From Sphingomonadales bacterium (GTDB lineage: Bacteria > Pseudomonadota > Alphaproteobacteria > Sphingomonadales > Sphingomonadaceae), in the NCBI GenBank assembly GCA_017302615.1, contig JAFLDB010000011.1, positions 1 through 64,000 of the forward strand: a stretch of 64,000 bases of DNA, in the 5' to 3' direction. Below the pieces are notes generated by a model. It was not told where the DNA came from, searched no databases, and saw only the letters and a list, made by a program, of their open reading frames with translations. This document shows positions 23,787 through 32,245 of the stretch, piece by piece. The position numbers were made by a program, and so were the translations under genes. Each line of letters begins with the position of its first letter. Position 1 is the first letter of the stretch.

Positions 23787-25036
23787 CAGTAGTGCGACAG
23801 TTCCACCATGACCTTCTTGTAACCGTGGACGAAGCAGGTGGCGACCCGTTCCGGCTCCTCGATCACATTGGCGCGCAGGCGGCGCTTGGCCATTTCTTCC
23901 AGCAGGGTGGTCAGTTGCAGTTCGGCCACCCGCGCGCCGACGCAGCGGTGGATGCCATAGCCGAACGAGAGGTGGCGGCGGGCATTGTCGCGGTCGACGA
24001 TTACCTTGTCGGCGTCCGGAAACACGCTTTCGTCGCGGTTGGCCGAGATGTACCACAGGACGACCTTGTCGCCCTTCTTCATCTGGGCGCCCTCGATCTC
24101 GGTATCCTCGGTCACGGTGCGGCGCATGTGGGCCAGCGGGGTCTGCCAGCGGATCAGTTCCTGCACCGCATTGGGGATCAGCGAGGGATCGGCTTCCAGC
24201 TTGGCCCGCTCTTCCGGGAACTGGTGGAGGCCCCAGGCAAATGCCGACATCGAATTGCGGGTGGTGTCGTTGCCGCCGACGATCAGCAGGATCAGGTTGC
24301 CGATAAATTCCTGCTCGCTCATCTCGCGCATCGCGTCGGATTGCAGCATGACCGAGATCAGGTCCTTGCCGGGATTGGCGGCCTTCTGCTGCCACAGCTG
24401 GGCAAAGGCGGCCCCCATTTCGAACAGCGCGGCCTGGCGCTTGGCCATGTCGTCGGCGTTCTTCATCAGCTCGACATTGCCGCCCATGTCCGACCAGTAG
24501 GTCAGCTTGTGGCGCTCCTCCCACGGGAAGTCGAACAGCTTGGCCAGCATGCCCGTGGTCAGCTCGATCGAGACCTTGTCGGTCCAGTTGAAGGCTTCGC
24601 CGATGGGCAGCGAATCCAGCACTTCGGCGGTGCGGGCCTGCACTTCGGCCTTCATCGCCGCCACTTCGGACGGGCCAAAGCTGGGGGCGATGGTGCGGCG
24701 CTGGGCAGTGTGGTGCGGCGGGTCCATGGCGATGAACATCGGCATCCGCACTTCGCCTTCCATCAGCTCGTCGACCTTGCCGGGGATGGCGATGCCGCCG
24801 TATTCCCAGCTGGAGGAGAAGATCTTGGGCAGCGCCTCGATATGAACGATCGGCTTGTAGGTGCTGACCGACCAGTAGGCGCCGAAATCGCTGTCGGGCA
24901 CGTACTGGATCGGGGCCTTGGCCCGCAGTTCGCGGAACGGAGCCTGCCAGTCCTCGCCCTCGTAAAGTTCGGCGCGGCTGACATCGATCGGGGCGATGGG
25001 GGACTGGGTGCGTTCAAGCGTTGCGCTGCTGGCCAT
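23786..25036 (-). CDS. Cytochrome P450
   Basis: A 416-residue P450 with I-helix GGNDTTRNSMS, K-helix ELIR and haem motif FGYGIHRCVG, all nearly the same as in the P450 at 5843-7054. The two are therefore subfamily relatives. A substrate-contact region MDPPHHTAQRR is also shared. Start ATG 25036 follows GGGAGAA. It is the first gene of an operon with a TetR repressor. No ferredoxin or reductase lies in the window. Confidence 0.95.
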   Translation of the reverse strand: MASSATLERTQSPIAPIDVSRAELYEGEDWQAPFRELRAKAPIQYVPDSDFGAYWSVSTYKPIVHIEALPKIFSSSWEYGGIAIPGKVDELMEGEVRMPMFIAMDPPHHTAQRRTIAPSFGPSEVAAMKAEVQARTAEVLDSLPIGEAFNWTDKVSIELTTGMLAKLFDFPWEERHKLTYWSDMGGNVELMKNADDMAKRQAALFEMGAAFAQLWQQKAANPGKDLISVMLQSDAMREMSEQEFIGNLILLIVGGNDTTRNSMSAFAWGLHQFPEERAKLEADPSLIPNAVQELIRWQTPLAHMRRTVTEDTEIEGAQMKKGDKVVLWYISANRDESVFPDADKVIVDRDNARRHLSFGYGIHRCVGARVAELQLTTLLEEMAKRRLRANVIEEPERVATCFVHGYKKVMVELSHY

Positions 25037-25071
25037 GGCATTCTCCCGTCGGGCCTGGACTCGCCCGTTTC

Positions 25072-25087
25072 TAGGGTGAATACCCTA
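25072..25087. promoter_or_regulatory. Inverted-repeat operator candidate of the P450-TetR operon
   Basis: TAGGGT-GAAT-ACCCTA, perfect 6-bp arms, located 36 bases upstream of the P450 start. The most likely ligand is the TetR protein encoded in the same operon. Inference from position and symmetry. Confidence 0.6.
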
Positions 25088-25111
25088 AACCTGCCCCCGG
25101 GCAAAAGCAAG

Positions 25112-25139
25112 CCGCCGCCCGGATCGCTCCGGACGGCGG
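25112..25139 (-). terminator. Intrinsic terminator of the 25167-25580 gene
   Basis: A 12-bp stem with one mismatch (CCGCCGCCCGGA with TCCGGACGGCGG) and a TCGC loop. On the minus strand it is followed by a T-rich run (TTGCTTTTG). Confidence 0.6.
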
Positions 25140-25166
25140 TGCAGGGTTAACACGGTAGGTGGCCGA

Positions 25167-25580
25167 TCAGCTGGCCGGAGCGGCCGGCTTGACGACCTTC
25201 TTGTAGGGCACGAACCGGCCCAGGTTGAGGAAACCGTTGGGAATGTGGCTGGTGCGGTCCAGCGTCTGGACGATGTCCAGATCGCACAGCTGGCTGCCGT
25301 TGGTCTTGGTCAGCAGGATGTCGTCGTCATCCAGATGCTCGGCGTTCTTGGGCACGTTGACCCAGATCGTGTTGCCGCGGCCATAGACGATCGCGGTCTT
25401 GTCGAGGATCTGCATGTCGCGGGTTTCGAACTGCGGAATGCAGCTGACCGGCTCACCCGCTTCGCGTCCCTCCAGCAGCTTGTCGAGCCGCTGCTGCGGG
25501 GTCAGCTTGGGCTTGGCCTGAACGGTTGCACCGCCGAGCATGACGGCCGTGGCGGCAATGGCGAGAGCGATCTTGCGCAT
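25167..25580 (-). CDS. Secreted hypothetical protein
   Basis: A 137-residue exported protein with a signal peptide (MRKIALAIAATAVMLGGATVQA) and a mature part with two cysteines (VSCIPQF and QLCDLDIV) that may form a disulfide. It contains an acidic DDDDI stretch and a GFLNLGRFVPYKK tail. No assignable domain; the sequence style is familiar from sphingomonads. Start at 25580 is followed directly by the signal sequence; GGAAAG-type upstream bases serve as ribosome-binding site. Monocistronic, with its own terminator. Confidence 0.75.
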   Translation of the reverse strand: MRKIALAIAATAVMLGGATVQAKPKLTPQQRLDKLLEGREAGEPVSCIPQFETRDMQILDKTAIVYGRGNTIWVNVPKNAEHLDDDDILLTKTNGSQLCDLDIVQTLDRTSHIPNGFLNLGRFVPYKKVVKPAAPAS

Positions 25581-25645
25581 GGGTTCTTTCCTCTATGCCC
25601 CTCGGTTGAACTCTATCCGGCGATCCTGAACCGGGGCTGAAAAGG

Positions 25646-27064
25646 TCAGCCCGTGCCGCCCACGGTCAGCCCTTCGACCAGCAGGGTCGGCTGGCCGACC
25701 CCGGCGGGGACTGACTGGCCGCCCTTGCCGCAAATGCCGATGCCTTCGTCCAGCGCCATGTCGTTGCCGATGCCTTTCACCCGGGTCAGCACGCTCGGCC
25801 CGTCGCCGATCAGCGTCGCGCCCTTGATCGGCGCGCCCAGCTTGCCGTTCTCCACCTTGTAGGCTTCGGTGCAGGAGAACACGAACTTGCCCGAAACGAT
25901 ATCGACCTGCCCGCCGCCAAAGCTCTTGGCGAAGATGCCGTTCTTCACCCGGCTCAGCAGTTCGCCCGGGTCGTCGTTGCCGCCCTTCATGAAAGTGTTG
26001 GTCATGCGCGGCATCGGCGCATGGGCATAGTTCTCGCGCCGGCCGTTGCCGGTGGGTTCCACCCCCATCAGACGGGCGTTGAGCCGGTCCTGCATATAAC
26101 CCTTCAGGATCCCGTCCTCGATCAGCACGGTTTCGCCGGTCGGCGTGCCTTCATCGTCGATCGAGAGCGAGCCGCGCCGTCCGGCAATCGAGCCGTCGTC
26201 GACCACGGTCACGCCCGGCGCGGCAACCCGCTCGCCCAGCCGGCCGGAAAAGGCGCTGGTCCCCTTGCGGTTGAAATCGCCTTCCAGCCCGTGGCCGATC
26301 GCCTCGTGCAGCAGCACGCCGGGCCAGCCGGGGCCGAGCAGGACGGTGAATTCCCCGGCCGGGGCGGGGACGCTTTCCAGATTGGTCAGAGCCTGGGCCA
26401 GCGCGGTATCGATCGCGCGGTTCCAGGTGGCGGGTTCGAACAGGTCGTCATAAAGCCGCCGGCCGCCAATCCCGAAGCTGCCGGTTTCGCGCCGTCCGTC
26501 CTGTTCGGCGACAATGCTGACGTTGAGCCGCACCAGCGGGCGCACGTCGGTGGCGACAAAACCGTCGGCGCGGACGATTTCCACCACCGACCAGCTGGCC
26601 GCCAGACTGGCCGAAACCTGCACCACGCGCGGATCGCGCGCGCGGGCGGCGGCGTCGATCGTTTCCAGCAGCTTCACCTTCTGCGCGAAAGGCAGGGCAT
26701 CGAGCGGCGAGGCATCGGTATAGAGGTGGCGGTTGTTCCGGCGCGGCGGCGGGGCGGGCTGGCCCTTGGCCGGATCGAGCAAGGCCAGCGTTTCCCCGGC
26801 GCGGCGGATCGCTTCCTCGCTGATCTCGTTGGCGTGGGCAAAGCCGGTCATCTCGCCCGAAACGCCGCGCAGGCCGAACCCGGCATCGCGCGAATAGTCG
26901 GCGGTTTTCAGGCGGCCGTCATCAAAGGCGAAAGTCTCGCTGGCGATGAATTGCAGGTACAGCTCGCCATCGTCGCAGGCCGACAGGGCCTGGGCAGTCA
27001 GCGCCTGGGCGCGGGCGGGATCGAGCTGGCGATAGAGCAGCGAACGGGGATCGGTGGCGGTCAT
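25646..27064 (-). CDS. tldD: Metalloprotease TldD
   Basis: A 472-residue subunit of the TldD/TldE (PmbA) zinc protease, which degrades or processes small peptides and some natural-product precursors. The zinc-binding HEAIGHGLEGD motif is near residue 252. The conserved DEGTPTGETVLIEDGILKGY region and the C-terminal KGGQSVPAGVGQPTLLVEGLTVGGT are present. The partner tldE/pmbA is not in this window, as is common. It is followed on the other side by a CHCC zinc-finger gene 31 bases away. Confidence 0.95.
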   Translation of the reverse strand: MTATDPRSLLYRQLDPARAQALTAQALSACDDGELYLQFIASETFAFDDGRLKTADYSRDAGFGLRGVSGEMTGFAHANEISEEAIRRAGETLALLDPAKGQPAPPPRRNNRHLYTDASPLDALPFAQKVKLLETIDAAARARDPRVVQVSASLAASWSVVEIVRADGFVATDVRPLVRLNVSIVAEQDGRRETGSFGIGGRRLYDDLFEPATWNRAIDTALAQALTNLESVPAPAGEFTVLLGPGWPGVLLHEAIGHGLEGDFNRKGTSAFSGRLGERVAAPGVTVVDDGSIAGRRGSLSIDDEGTPTGETVLIEDGILKGYMQDRLNARLMGVEPTGNGRRENYAHAPMPRMTNTFMKGGNDDPGELLSRVKNGIFAKSFGGGQVDIVSGKFVFSCTEAYKVENGKLGAPIKGATLIGDGPSVLTRVKGIGNDMALDEGIGICGKGGQSVPAGVGQPTLLVEGLTVGGTG

Positions 27065-27095
27065 GCCCCCGATATAGGGGCTGGTCCGCGAATGG

Positions 27096-27293
27096 CTAGG
27101 CCGCCTTGCTGTCGGCCGGGCCGCCCTTCAGCACGAAGCGCTTGTCGCAATAGCCGCATTCGGCATAGCCGCGCTCGTCGATTTCCAGCCAGACGCGCGG
27201 GTGGCCCAACGCCGCGCCGCCCCGGATATCCGATGCGCCGTCGCAGGAAACGCGGGTGGTGGTGACGAAAGTGGTTTCGGGCTGCGTGCTCAT
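27096..27293 (-). CDS. CHCC-type zinc-finger protein (NDUFS6-like)
   Basis: A 65-residue protein of the zf-CHCC family, with a first cysteine (VSCDG), a GHPRVWLEI strand carrying the histidine, and the terminal [12 protein letters not shown] cysteine pair. In mitochondria the equivalent domain is the zinc-binding NDUFS6 subunit of complex I; in alphaproteobacteria it is a small conserved orphan. It probably shares a transcript with tldD. Confidence 0.88.
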   Translation of the reverse strand: MSTQPETTFVTTTRVSCDGASDIRGGAALGHPRVWLEIDERGYAECGYCDKRFVLKGGPADSKAA

Positions 27294-27332
27294 GGCCGGT
27301 GCCCTTAGCAGCGCCGCGCGGGCATTTCCAGC

Positions 27333-27938
27333 CTACTGGTACTGGACGGTGACGACGAAATTGCCGTTGTACACGCCGGGGGGCTGGTTGGTCCCGACAT
27401 TGAGCCGCGCGCCGACCCGGAAAGTGAAGATGCCGCTGTTCGAGGCGATCTCGTAACGCGGCGGGCTGTTGCCGGGGCTGGGCACCTGGACGATGTCCGG
27501 GGCAAGGCCCAGGGTGAAGGTGTTGGCGGTCATCGTCGCGCCGCCGGGGCCGGTCAGGGTGATGGTGGTCGGCAGGGTGATGCGCATCCGCATCCGCCGC
27601 ACGCCCTGTCCGCCGAATTCCGCATAGCCGCAGTTGCCGACCGAGATCACCCCGCCGGTCGCGGTGCAGGCCCCGGTGTTGGGATTGACGGTAACGGTGC
27701 CCGCAGTCGGCTGTGCGGCGATGCCGCCGAAGTCGAGGTCCCGGACTTTGACCAGGCTGGCCGGCTCCACGATCACCGCCTGGGCAACTGCGTTGGACGT
27801 AACCGTCTGGGCCTGAGCCGGCGCGGAAATCAGGGCAAGCGGGAATGCCGCCAGCACCGCTGTCGCGGCGCGGCGCAGGCACCATGCGGGTGCGCTGCTG
27901 GCAAGGGTCCCCCAATTCATACCGCATGGCCTAGCCAT
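27333..27938 (-). CDS. DUF4402-type secreted pilin-like protein
   Basis: A protein of about 201 residues with an Arg-containing N-terminus, a long signal segment ending SAPAQA, and a beta-rich mature domain. It contains LDFGGIA near the start, two cysteines (GACTATG and GNCGYAEF), TITLTGPGG and a terminal GVYNGNFVVTVQYQ. This pattern is that of DUF4402, found in envelope and pilus-like proteins of alphaproteobacteria. The exact start is unsure: ATG 27938 or 27920, neither with a strong ribosome-binding site. Confidence 0.75.
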   Translation of the reverse strand: MARPCGMNWGTLASSAPAWCLRRAATAVLAAFPLALISAPAQAQTVTSNAVAQAVIVEPASLVKVRDLDFGGIAAQPTAGTVTVNPNTGACTATGGVISVGNCGYAEFGGQGVRRMRMRITLPTTITLTGPGGATMTANTFTLGLAPDIVQVPSPGNSPPRYEIASNSGIFTFRVGARLNVGTNQPPGVYNGNFVVTVQYQ

Positions 27939-28063
27939 CAAGCGATGAAGGGACCTTGCAGCAACATGGTTAACAGACCGGTAGGGATCGGCCTTTACCA
28001 GCCGAAGGGCGGCGCGCGACTGGGGGCTTTACGCACCCTTGGCCCTGCCGCTAAGCGGGTGGC

Positions 28064-29005
28064 ATGGAAACCCCTGCCGCCATCCGCATCCGCGACCTTG
28101 CCAAGGTCTATGCTCCCGCCGGGTCGGCCCCGGCCAAGCACGCCCTCAAGGGGGTCAGCTTCGACGTGCCGCAGGGCCAGATATTCGGTCTGCTCGGCCC
28201 CAACGGGGCGGGCAAGTCGACGCTGATCAACATTCTGGCCGGGCTGGTGATGAAGACCAGCGGAACCGCGGAAATCTGGGGTTTCGACATTGATGCGGAC
28301 AGCCGAAACGCCAAGCGTTCGATCGGCATCGTCCCGCAGGAAGTGGTGTTCGATCCATTCTTCACGCCGTTCGAAGTGCTGGAGAACCAGGCCGGGCTCT
28401 ATGGCGTTCCCAAGGCCGCGCGGCGGTCGATGGAACTGCTCGGGCAGGTCCATCTGGCCGACAAGCACAATGCCTATGCCCGCACGCTGTCCGGCGGGAT
28501 GAAGCGCCGCCTGCTGATCGCCAAGGCACTGGTCCACGCCCCGCCGGTGATCGTGCTGGACGAGCCGACCGCCGGGGTCGACGTCGAACTGCGCCGCCAG
28601 CTGTGGGACCTGGTCGGTGAACTCAACGCCGGCGGGGTGACGGTGGTGCTGACCACGCACTATCTGGAAGAGGCCGAAGAGCTGTGCGACCGGATCGCAA
28701 TCATCAACCACGGCCAGCTGATCGCCAACAAGCCGACCCGCGAACTGGTGGAAATGGCGCGGGAAAAGGTCGTGGTGGTGACGGTCGACAAGGAGGTCGG
28801 CACCTGCCCGGCCCACCCCGCGTTCCTGAAGTGCGAGCGCGCCGGGGAGCACACCCTGGAAATCACCTATGACAAGGACAAGACCAACGCCGGGGAAGTG
28901 TTGGCCCTGGTCCAGGGCATGGGCTTTGCCATTGTCGACGTGACCACCCGCGAGGCCGATCTGGAAGACGTGTTCGTCAGCCTGACCAGCCAGGCCGCGG
29001 CCTGA
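28064..29005 (+). CDS. ABC transporter ATP-binding protein (ABC-2 type)
   Basis: A 313-residue ATPase with Walker A GPNGAGKST (about residue 45), the signature LSGGMKRRL (about 143), Walker B VIVLDEPTAGVD and the H-loop TTHYLEEAEELCDR. The arrangement matches ABC-2 exporters (NodI/YadG type). The C-terminal extension after residue 225 ends EADLEDVFVSLTS, typical of this subfamily. No permease follows, so the partner is elsewhere. Confidence 0.92.
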   Translation: METPAAIRIRDLAKVYAPAGSAPAKHALKGVSFDVPQGQIFGLLGPNGAGKSTLINILAGLVMKTSGTAEIWGFDIDADSRNAKRSIGIVPQEVVFDPFFTPFEVLENQAGLYGVPKAARRSMELLGQVHLADKHNAYARTLSGGMKRRLLIAKALVHAPPVIVLDEPTAGVDVELRRQLWDLVGELNAGGVTVVLTTHYLEEAEELCDRIAIINHGQLIANKPTRELVEMAREKVVVVTVDKEVGTCPAHPAFLKCERAGEHTLEITYDKDKTNAGEVLALVQGMGFAIVDVTTREADLEDVFVSLTSQAAA

Positions 29006-29011
29006 TCGCGC

Positions 29012-29194
29012 TTATCCCGCGCGGTCGGGATCGCGCCGCCACAACCCCTGGTGATGGCGTTTCTTCACGGGCTTTCCGCAGTATTTGCAGGTGCCGAGAT
29101 AGTCCTGACCATCCCATTTCACCTCGCGGCGATTGGGGCGGTGGCGGTCAAACAGGCAATTGGGACTGGGTATTCCATACGGCCATAAAGCCAT
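29012..29194 (-). CDS. Small zinc-ribbon-like hypothetical protein
   Basis: A 60-residue protein starting MALWPYGIP, with a single CKYC pair plus nearby histidines (KRHHQG) and an upstream cysteine (PNCLFDRH), enough for one metal site. It is basic and may bind nucleic acid. The upstream region has no strong ribosome-binding site. Convergent with the ABC ATPase, six bases apart. Confidence 0.5.
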   Translation of the reverse strand: MALWPYGIPSPNCLFDRHRPNRREVKWDGQDYLGTCKYCGKPVKKRHHQGLWRRDPDRAG

Positions 29195-29324
29195 GCTGTG
29201 CACTTAACCCCCGAGAACCGAGTTCAGCCCTCTCCCAGGCCCGGGACAATACCTTATCTGCGATTCGCGGCAAGCCTGTTACAGTCCGCTTGCCCCGCGC
29301 CGCGTGCAGCGGCAAAGGAAGGCG

Positions 29325-30920
29325 ATGAACCAGACCGCAGCCCAGCAGCATGATGTGATCATCGTCGGATCCGGCGCGGCCGGGCTGACTGCGGCGCTGG
29401 CCCTGGCCGACAAGGTCCGGGTCCTGGTCCTGGCCAAGGGTGAACTGACCGGCGGGTCGACCGCCTGGGCCCAGGGCGGAATCGCCGCCGTGCTCGATGC
29501 CGGCGATACGTTCGAGGATCACATCCGCGATACCATGGTCGCCGGGGCCGGGCTAAACCGACTGGAAACGGTCGAGTACGTGATCGAGCGCGCCCCCCAC
29601 GCGATCGACCGGCTGGTTCAGCTGGGCGTGCCGTTCAACACGGATGGCGAGCATCTGCACCTGACGCGCGAGGGCGGGCACAGCCACCGCCGTATCGTCC
29701 ATGTCGCCGATGCCACCGGCTGGGCAGTCCAGGCCGCGCTGCTGAAGGCGGCCGGGGACCATCCCAACATCACCCTGCTGCCGCACCGGGCCTGCATCGA
29801 CCTTATCACCGGACGGCACGAGGAACGCTATTCCGGGTCGGGCCGGGTCTGGGGGGTCTATGCCCTCAATGAACAGACCGGCAAGGTCGAGGCCCATACC
29901 GCCCGCGCCACCGTGCTGGCCACCGGCGGGGCGGGCCGGGTCTATCAGTTCAGCACCGCTCCGCGCGGCGCGACCGGGGACGGCATCGCCATGGCCTGGC
30001 GCGCCGGCTGCCGGGTCGGCAACATGGAAATGATGCAGTTCCACCCGACCTGCCTTTACAATCTGGAGGTCAAAAACTTCCTGATTACCGAGGCGGTGCG
30101 CGGCGAGGGCGGGCACCTGATCAATCCGCGCACCGGCAAGCGGTTCATGGAATTCTACGATCCCGAGCGGCTGGAACTGGCCCCGCGCGATGTCGTCGCC
30201 CGCGCGATCGATTCCGAGATCAAGCGCTTCGGGCTCGATTACGTCCACCTCGACATCAGCCACATGGCCCCCGATTTCGTGCGCGAACATTTCCCCAACA
30301 TCCACGAAAAGCTGCTGGGGCTGGGCATCGACATGACCCGCCAGCCGATCCCGGTGGTCCCCGCCCAGCACTACACCTGCGGCGGGATCGTGATCGACCT
30401 CGCCGGCCGGACCGACCTGCCCGGCCTCTATGCCGCCGGAGAATGCACCGAAAGCGGGCTGCACGGCGCCAACCGCCTCGCTTCCAACAGCCTGCTGGAA
30501 TGCTTCGTCTTCGGCGAGGCGGCGGCGGCCGACATCCTCGCGCGGTGGGACGGTTTCGATGCTCCGCCGCCGGTCCGCGCCTGGGACGAAAGCCGCGTCA
30601 CCGACAGCGACGAGGAAGTGGTGATCAAGCAGAACTGGACCGAAATCCGCCGGTTCATGTGGAACTATGTGGGGATCGTGCGCACCACCAAGCGGCTGGA
30701 GCGGGCCAAGCACCGGATCCAGATGATGACCGATGAAGTGGACGAATACTACGCCCACTTCCGCGTCTCGACCGACCTGATCGAGCTCAGGAACCTGCTG
30801 CAATCGGCCGAACTGATCGTCCGTTCGGCGCTGGTCCGGCACGAAAGCCGCGGGCTGCATTACACGCTGGACTATCCCGCGACCCTGCCGGATGCGAGGG
30901 ACACGCTGCTGGTGCCTTAG
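29325..30920 (+). CDS. nadB: L-aspartate oxidase
   Basis: FAD enzyme converting aspartate to iminoaspartate, the first step of de novo NAD synthesis. The 531-residue product has the FAD-binding VGSGAAGLTAAL near the N-terminus, TAWAQGGIAAV, the HSHRRIVHV active-site block and MMQFHPTCLY. It also carries the HYTCGGIVIDL and SGLHGANRLASNSLLECFVFG segments typical of NadB. ATG 29325 has a strong AAAGGAAGG site. NadA and NadC are not in the window. Confidence 0.95.
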   Translation: MNQTAAQQHDVIIVGSGAAGLTAALALADKVRVLVLAKGELTGGSTAWAQGGIAAVLDAGDTFEDHIRDTMVAGAGLNRLETVEYVIERAPHAIDRLVQLGVPFNTDGEHLHLTREGGHSHRRIVHVADATGWAVQAALLKAAGDHPNITLLPHRACIDLITGRHEERYSGSGRVWGVYALNEQTGKVEAHTARATVLATGGAGRVYQFSTAPRGATGDGIAMAWRAGCRVGNMEMMQFHPTCLYNLEVKNFLITEAVRGEGGHLINPRTGKRFMEFYDPERLELAPRDVVARAIDSEIKRFGLDYVHLDISHMAPDFVREHFPNIHEKLLGLGIDMTRQPIPVVPAQHYTCGGIVIDLAGRTDLPGLYAAGECTESGLHGANRLASNSLLECFVFGEAAAADILARWDGFDAPPPVRAWDESRVTDSDEEVVIKQNWTEIRRFMWNYVGIVRTTKRLERAKHRIQMMTDEVDEYYAHFRVSTDLIELRNLLQSAELIVRSALVRHESRGLHYTLDYPATLPDARDTLLVP

Positions 30921-30981
30921 GCGGAAAGCGCAGGCGTGAAATCAAACTGTAACATTTCCCCCCCAGCGTCGCGGCCAAGCG

Positions 30982-32052
30982 ATGGATCACGATAACGAAG
31001 ACGAGGCCGGGGGGCTGCCCTTGCGGGCGCTGGGGCAGGAAGTGGCCGCCGAACGGGTGGTTGCCGCCCAGCAGGCTGCCGTCACCGCGATCGAGACGCT
31101 GGCCGCGCGCGGCCGCTGGGAAGAAATCGAGGCCCTGATCGAGGGCTCCGCGCCCGATGATGCCGCCCGGATGCGCGAACTGCTGGGCATGCCCGCCCAG
31201 TCGATCCCGCTGCGCCAGACCAGCAACGAGCTGGCCCCCGGGTGGAAGCAGGGCAGCTATCCCTACAAGTACAAGATGCTGCGCAAGGACTATGAGCGGG
31301 AGAAGTTCCTGCTCCAGGCCGAATTGCTGAAACTGCAGACCTGGATCAAGGATACCGGCACGCGGCTGGTGATCCTGTTCGAAGGGCGCGACGCGGCCGG
31401 CAAGGGCGGCACGATCAAGCGCTTCATGGAACATCTCAATCCGCGCGGGGCGCGGGTGGTGGCGCTGGAAAAGCCCAACGATGTGGAGCGCGGGCAGTGG
31501 TACTTCCAGCGCTATGCCGCCCACCTGCCGACCAAGGGTGAAATCGTGCTGTTCGACCGCAGCTGGTACAACCGGGCCGGTGTGGAACAGGTCATGGGGT
31601 TCTGCACGGCCGAGGAATATGCCGATTTCCTGCGCGAGGCGCCGGAGTTTGAACGCAACCTGGTGCGCGGCGGCATCCACCTGTTCAAGTTCTGGTTCTC
31701 GGTCAGCCGCGAGGAACAGCTGCGCCGCTTTACCGAACGCAAGGTCCACCCGCTCAAGCAGTGGAAGCTCTCGCCGATGGACCTCGCCAGCCTCGACAAG
31801 TGGGACGATTACACCCGCGCCAAGGACGCGATGTTCGCTGCCACCGATACCGACCGCTGCCCGTGGATCGTGATCAAGAGCGACGACAAGAAGCGCGCCC
31901 GGCTCAATGCCATGCGTTTCGTGCTGAGCGCGTTCGACTATGCCGGCAAGGACCCCGCCGTGATCGGCCAGGTCGATCCGCTGCTGGTCGGCCGGGCCAG
32001 CATGATCCGCGAACGCGACGAACCCGCTCCGCCACCCCCGCCAGCTTCCTGA
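30982..32052 (+). CDS. ppk2: Polyphosphate kinase 2 (first tandem copy)
   Basis: A 356-residue PPK2-family enzyme that transfers phosphate between polyphosphate and nucleoside di- or monophosphates. Walker A is FEGRDAAGKGGTIKR (about residues 133-147), the lid/Walker B region is VLFDRSWYNRAGVE, and the family block HPLKQWKLSPMDL is present. An extension of about 75 residues precedes the PPK2 core (SYPYKYKMLRKDYEREKF). It is followed by a second ppk2, with which it shares most of the core. A single CTGTAAC half-site lies upstream but is too weak to call a Pho box. Confidence 0.92.
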   Translation: MDHDNEDEAGGLPLRALGQEVAAERVVAAQQAAVTAIETLAARGRWEEIEALIEGSAPDDAARMRELLGMPAQSIPLRQTSNELAPGWKQGSYPYKYKMLRKDYEREKFLLQAELLKLQTWIKDTGTRLVILFEGRDAAGKGGTIKRFMEHLNPRGARVVALEKPNDVERGQWYFQRYAAHLPTKGEIVLFDRSWYNRAGVEQVMGFCTAEEYADFLREAPEFERNLVRGGIHLFKFWFSVSREEQLRRFTERKVHPLKQWKLSPMDLASLDKWDDYTRAKDAMFAATDTDRCPWIVIKSDDKKRARLNAMRFVLSAFDYAGKDPAVIGQVDPLLVGRASMIRERDEPAPPPPPAS

Positions 32053-32174
32053 TCCGATCCGCCTGGTTGCATGGAATGCAACAGCCGGTGCCGGCTATCC
32101 GTTTGACTTGGCCGCCGTGCGGCAGGACATTCCGGTCAAGCGGCAAGAGTCGGAAACAGCCCAGCCAATCCCTC

Positions 32175-32200
32175 GCTTGCCGGCTAACCAATCGGCAAGC
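32175..32200 (+). terminator. Hairpin between the two ppk2 genes
   Basis: GCTTGCCG (32175-32182) pairs perfectly with CGGCAAGC (32193-32200) around a 10-base loop. It lies in the 193-base gap between the tandem genes, which suggests at least partly separate expression. No T-tract follows. Confidence 0.45.
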
Positions 32201-32245
32201 CCCGGCTGCTATCCTTGCGGCCGGGAACCAAGGGAGTAGATCTGA

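Noticed and set aside
30947..30953. CTGTAAC resembling a Pho-box half-site upstream of ppk2
   Set aside because: Only one half-site; a Pho box needs two direct repeats in phase.
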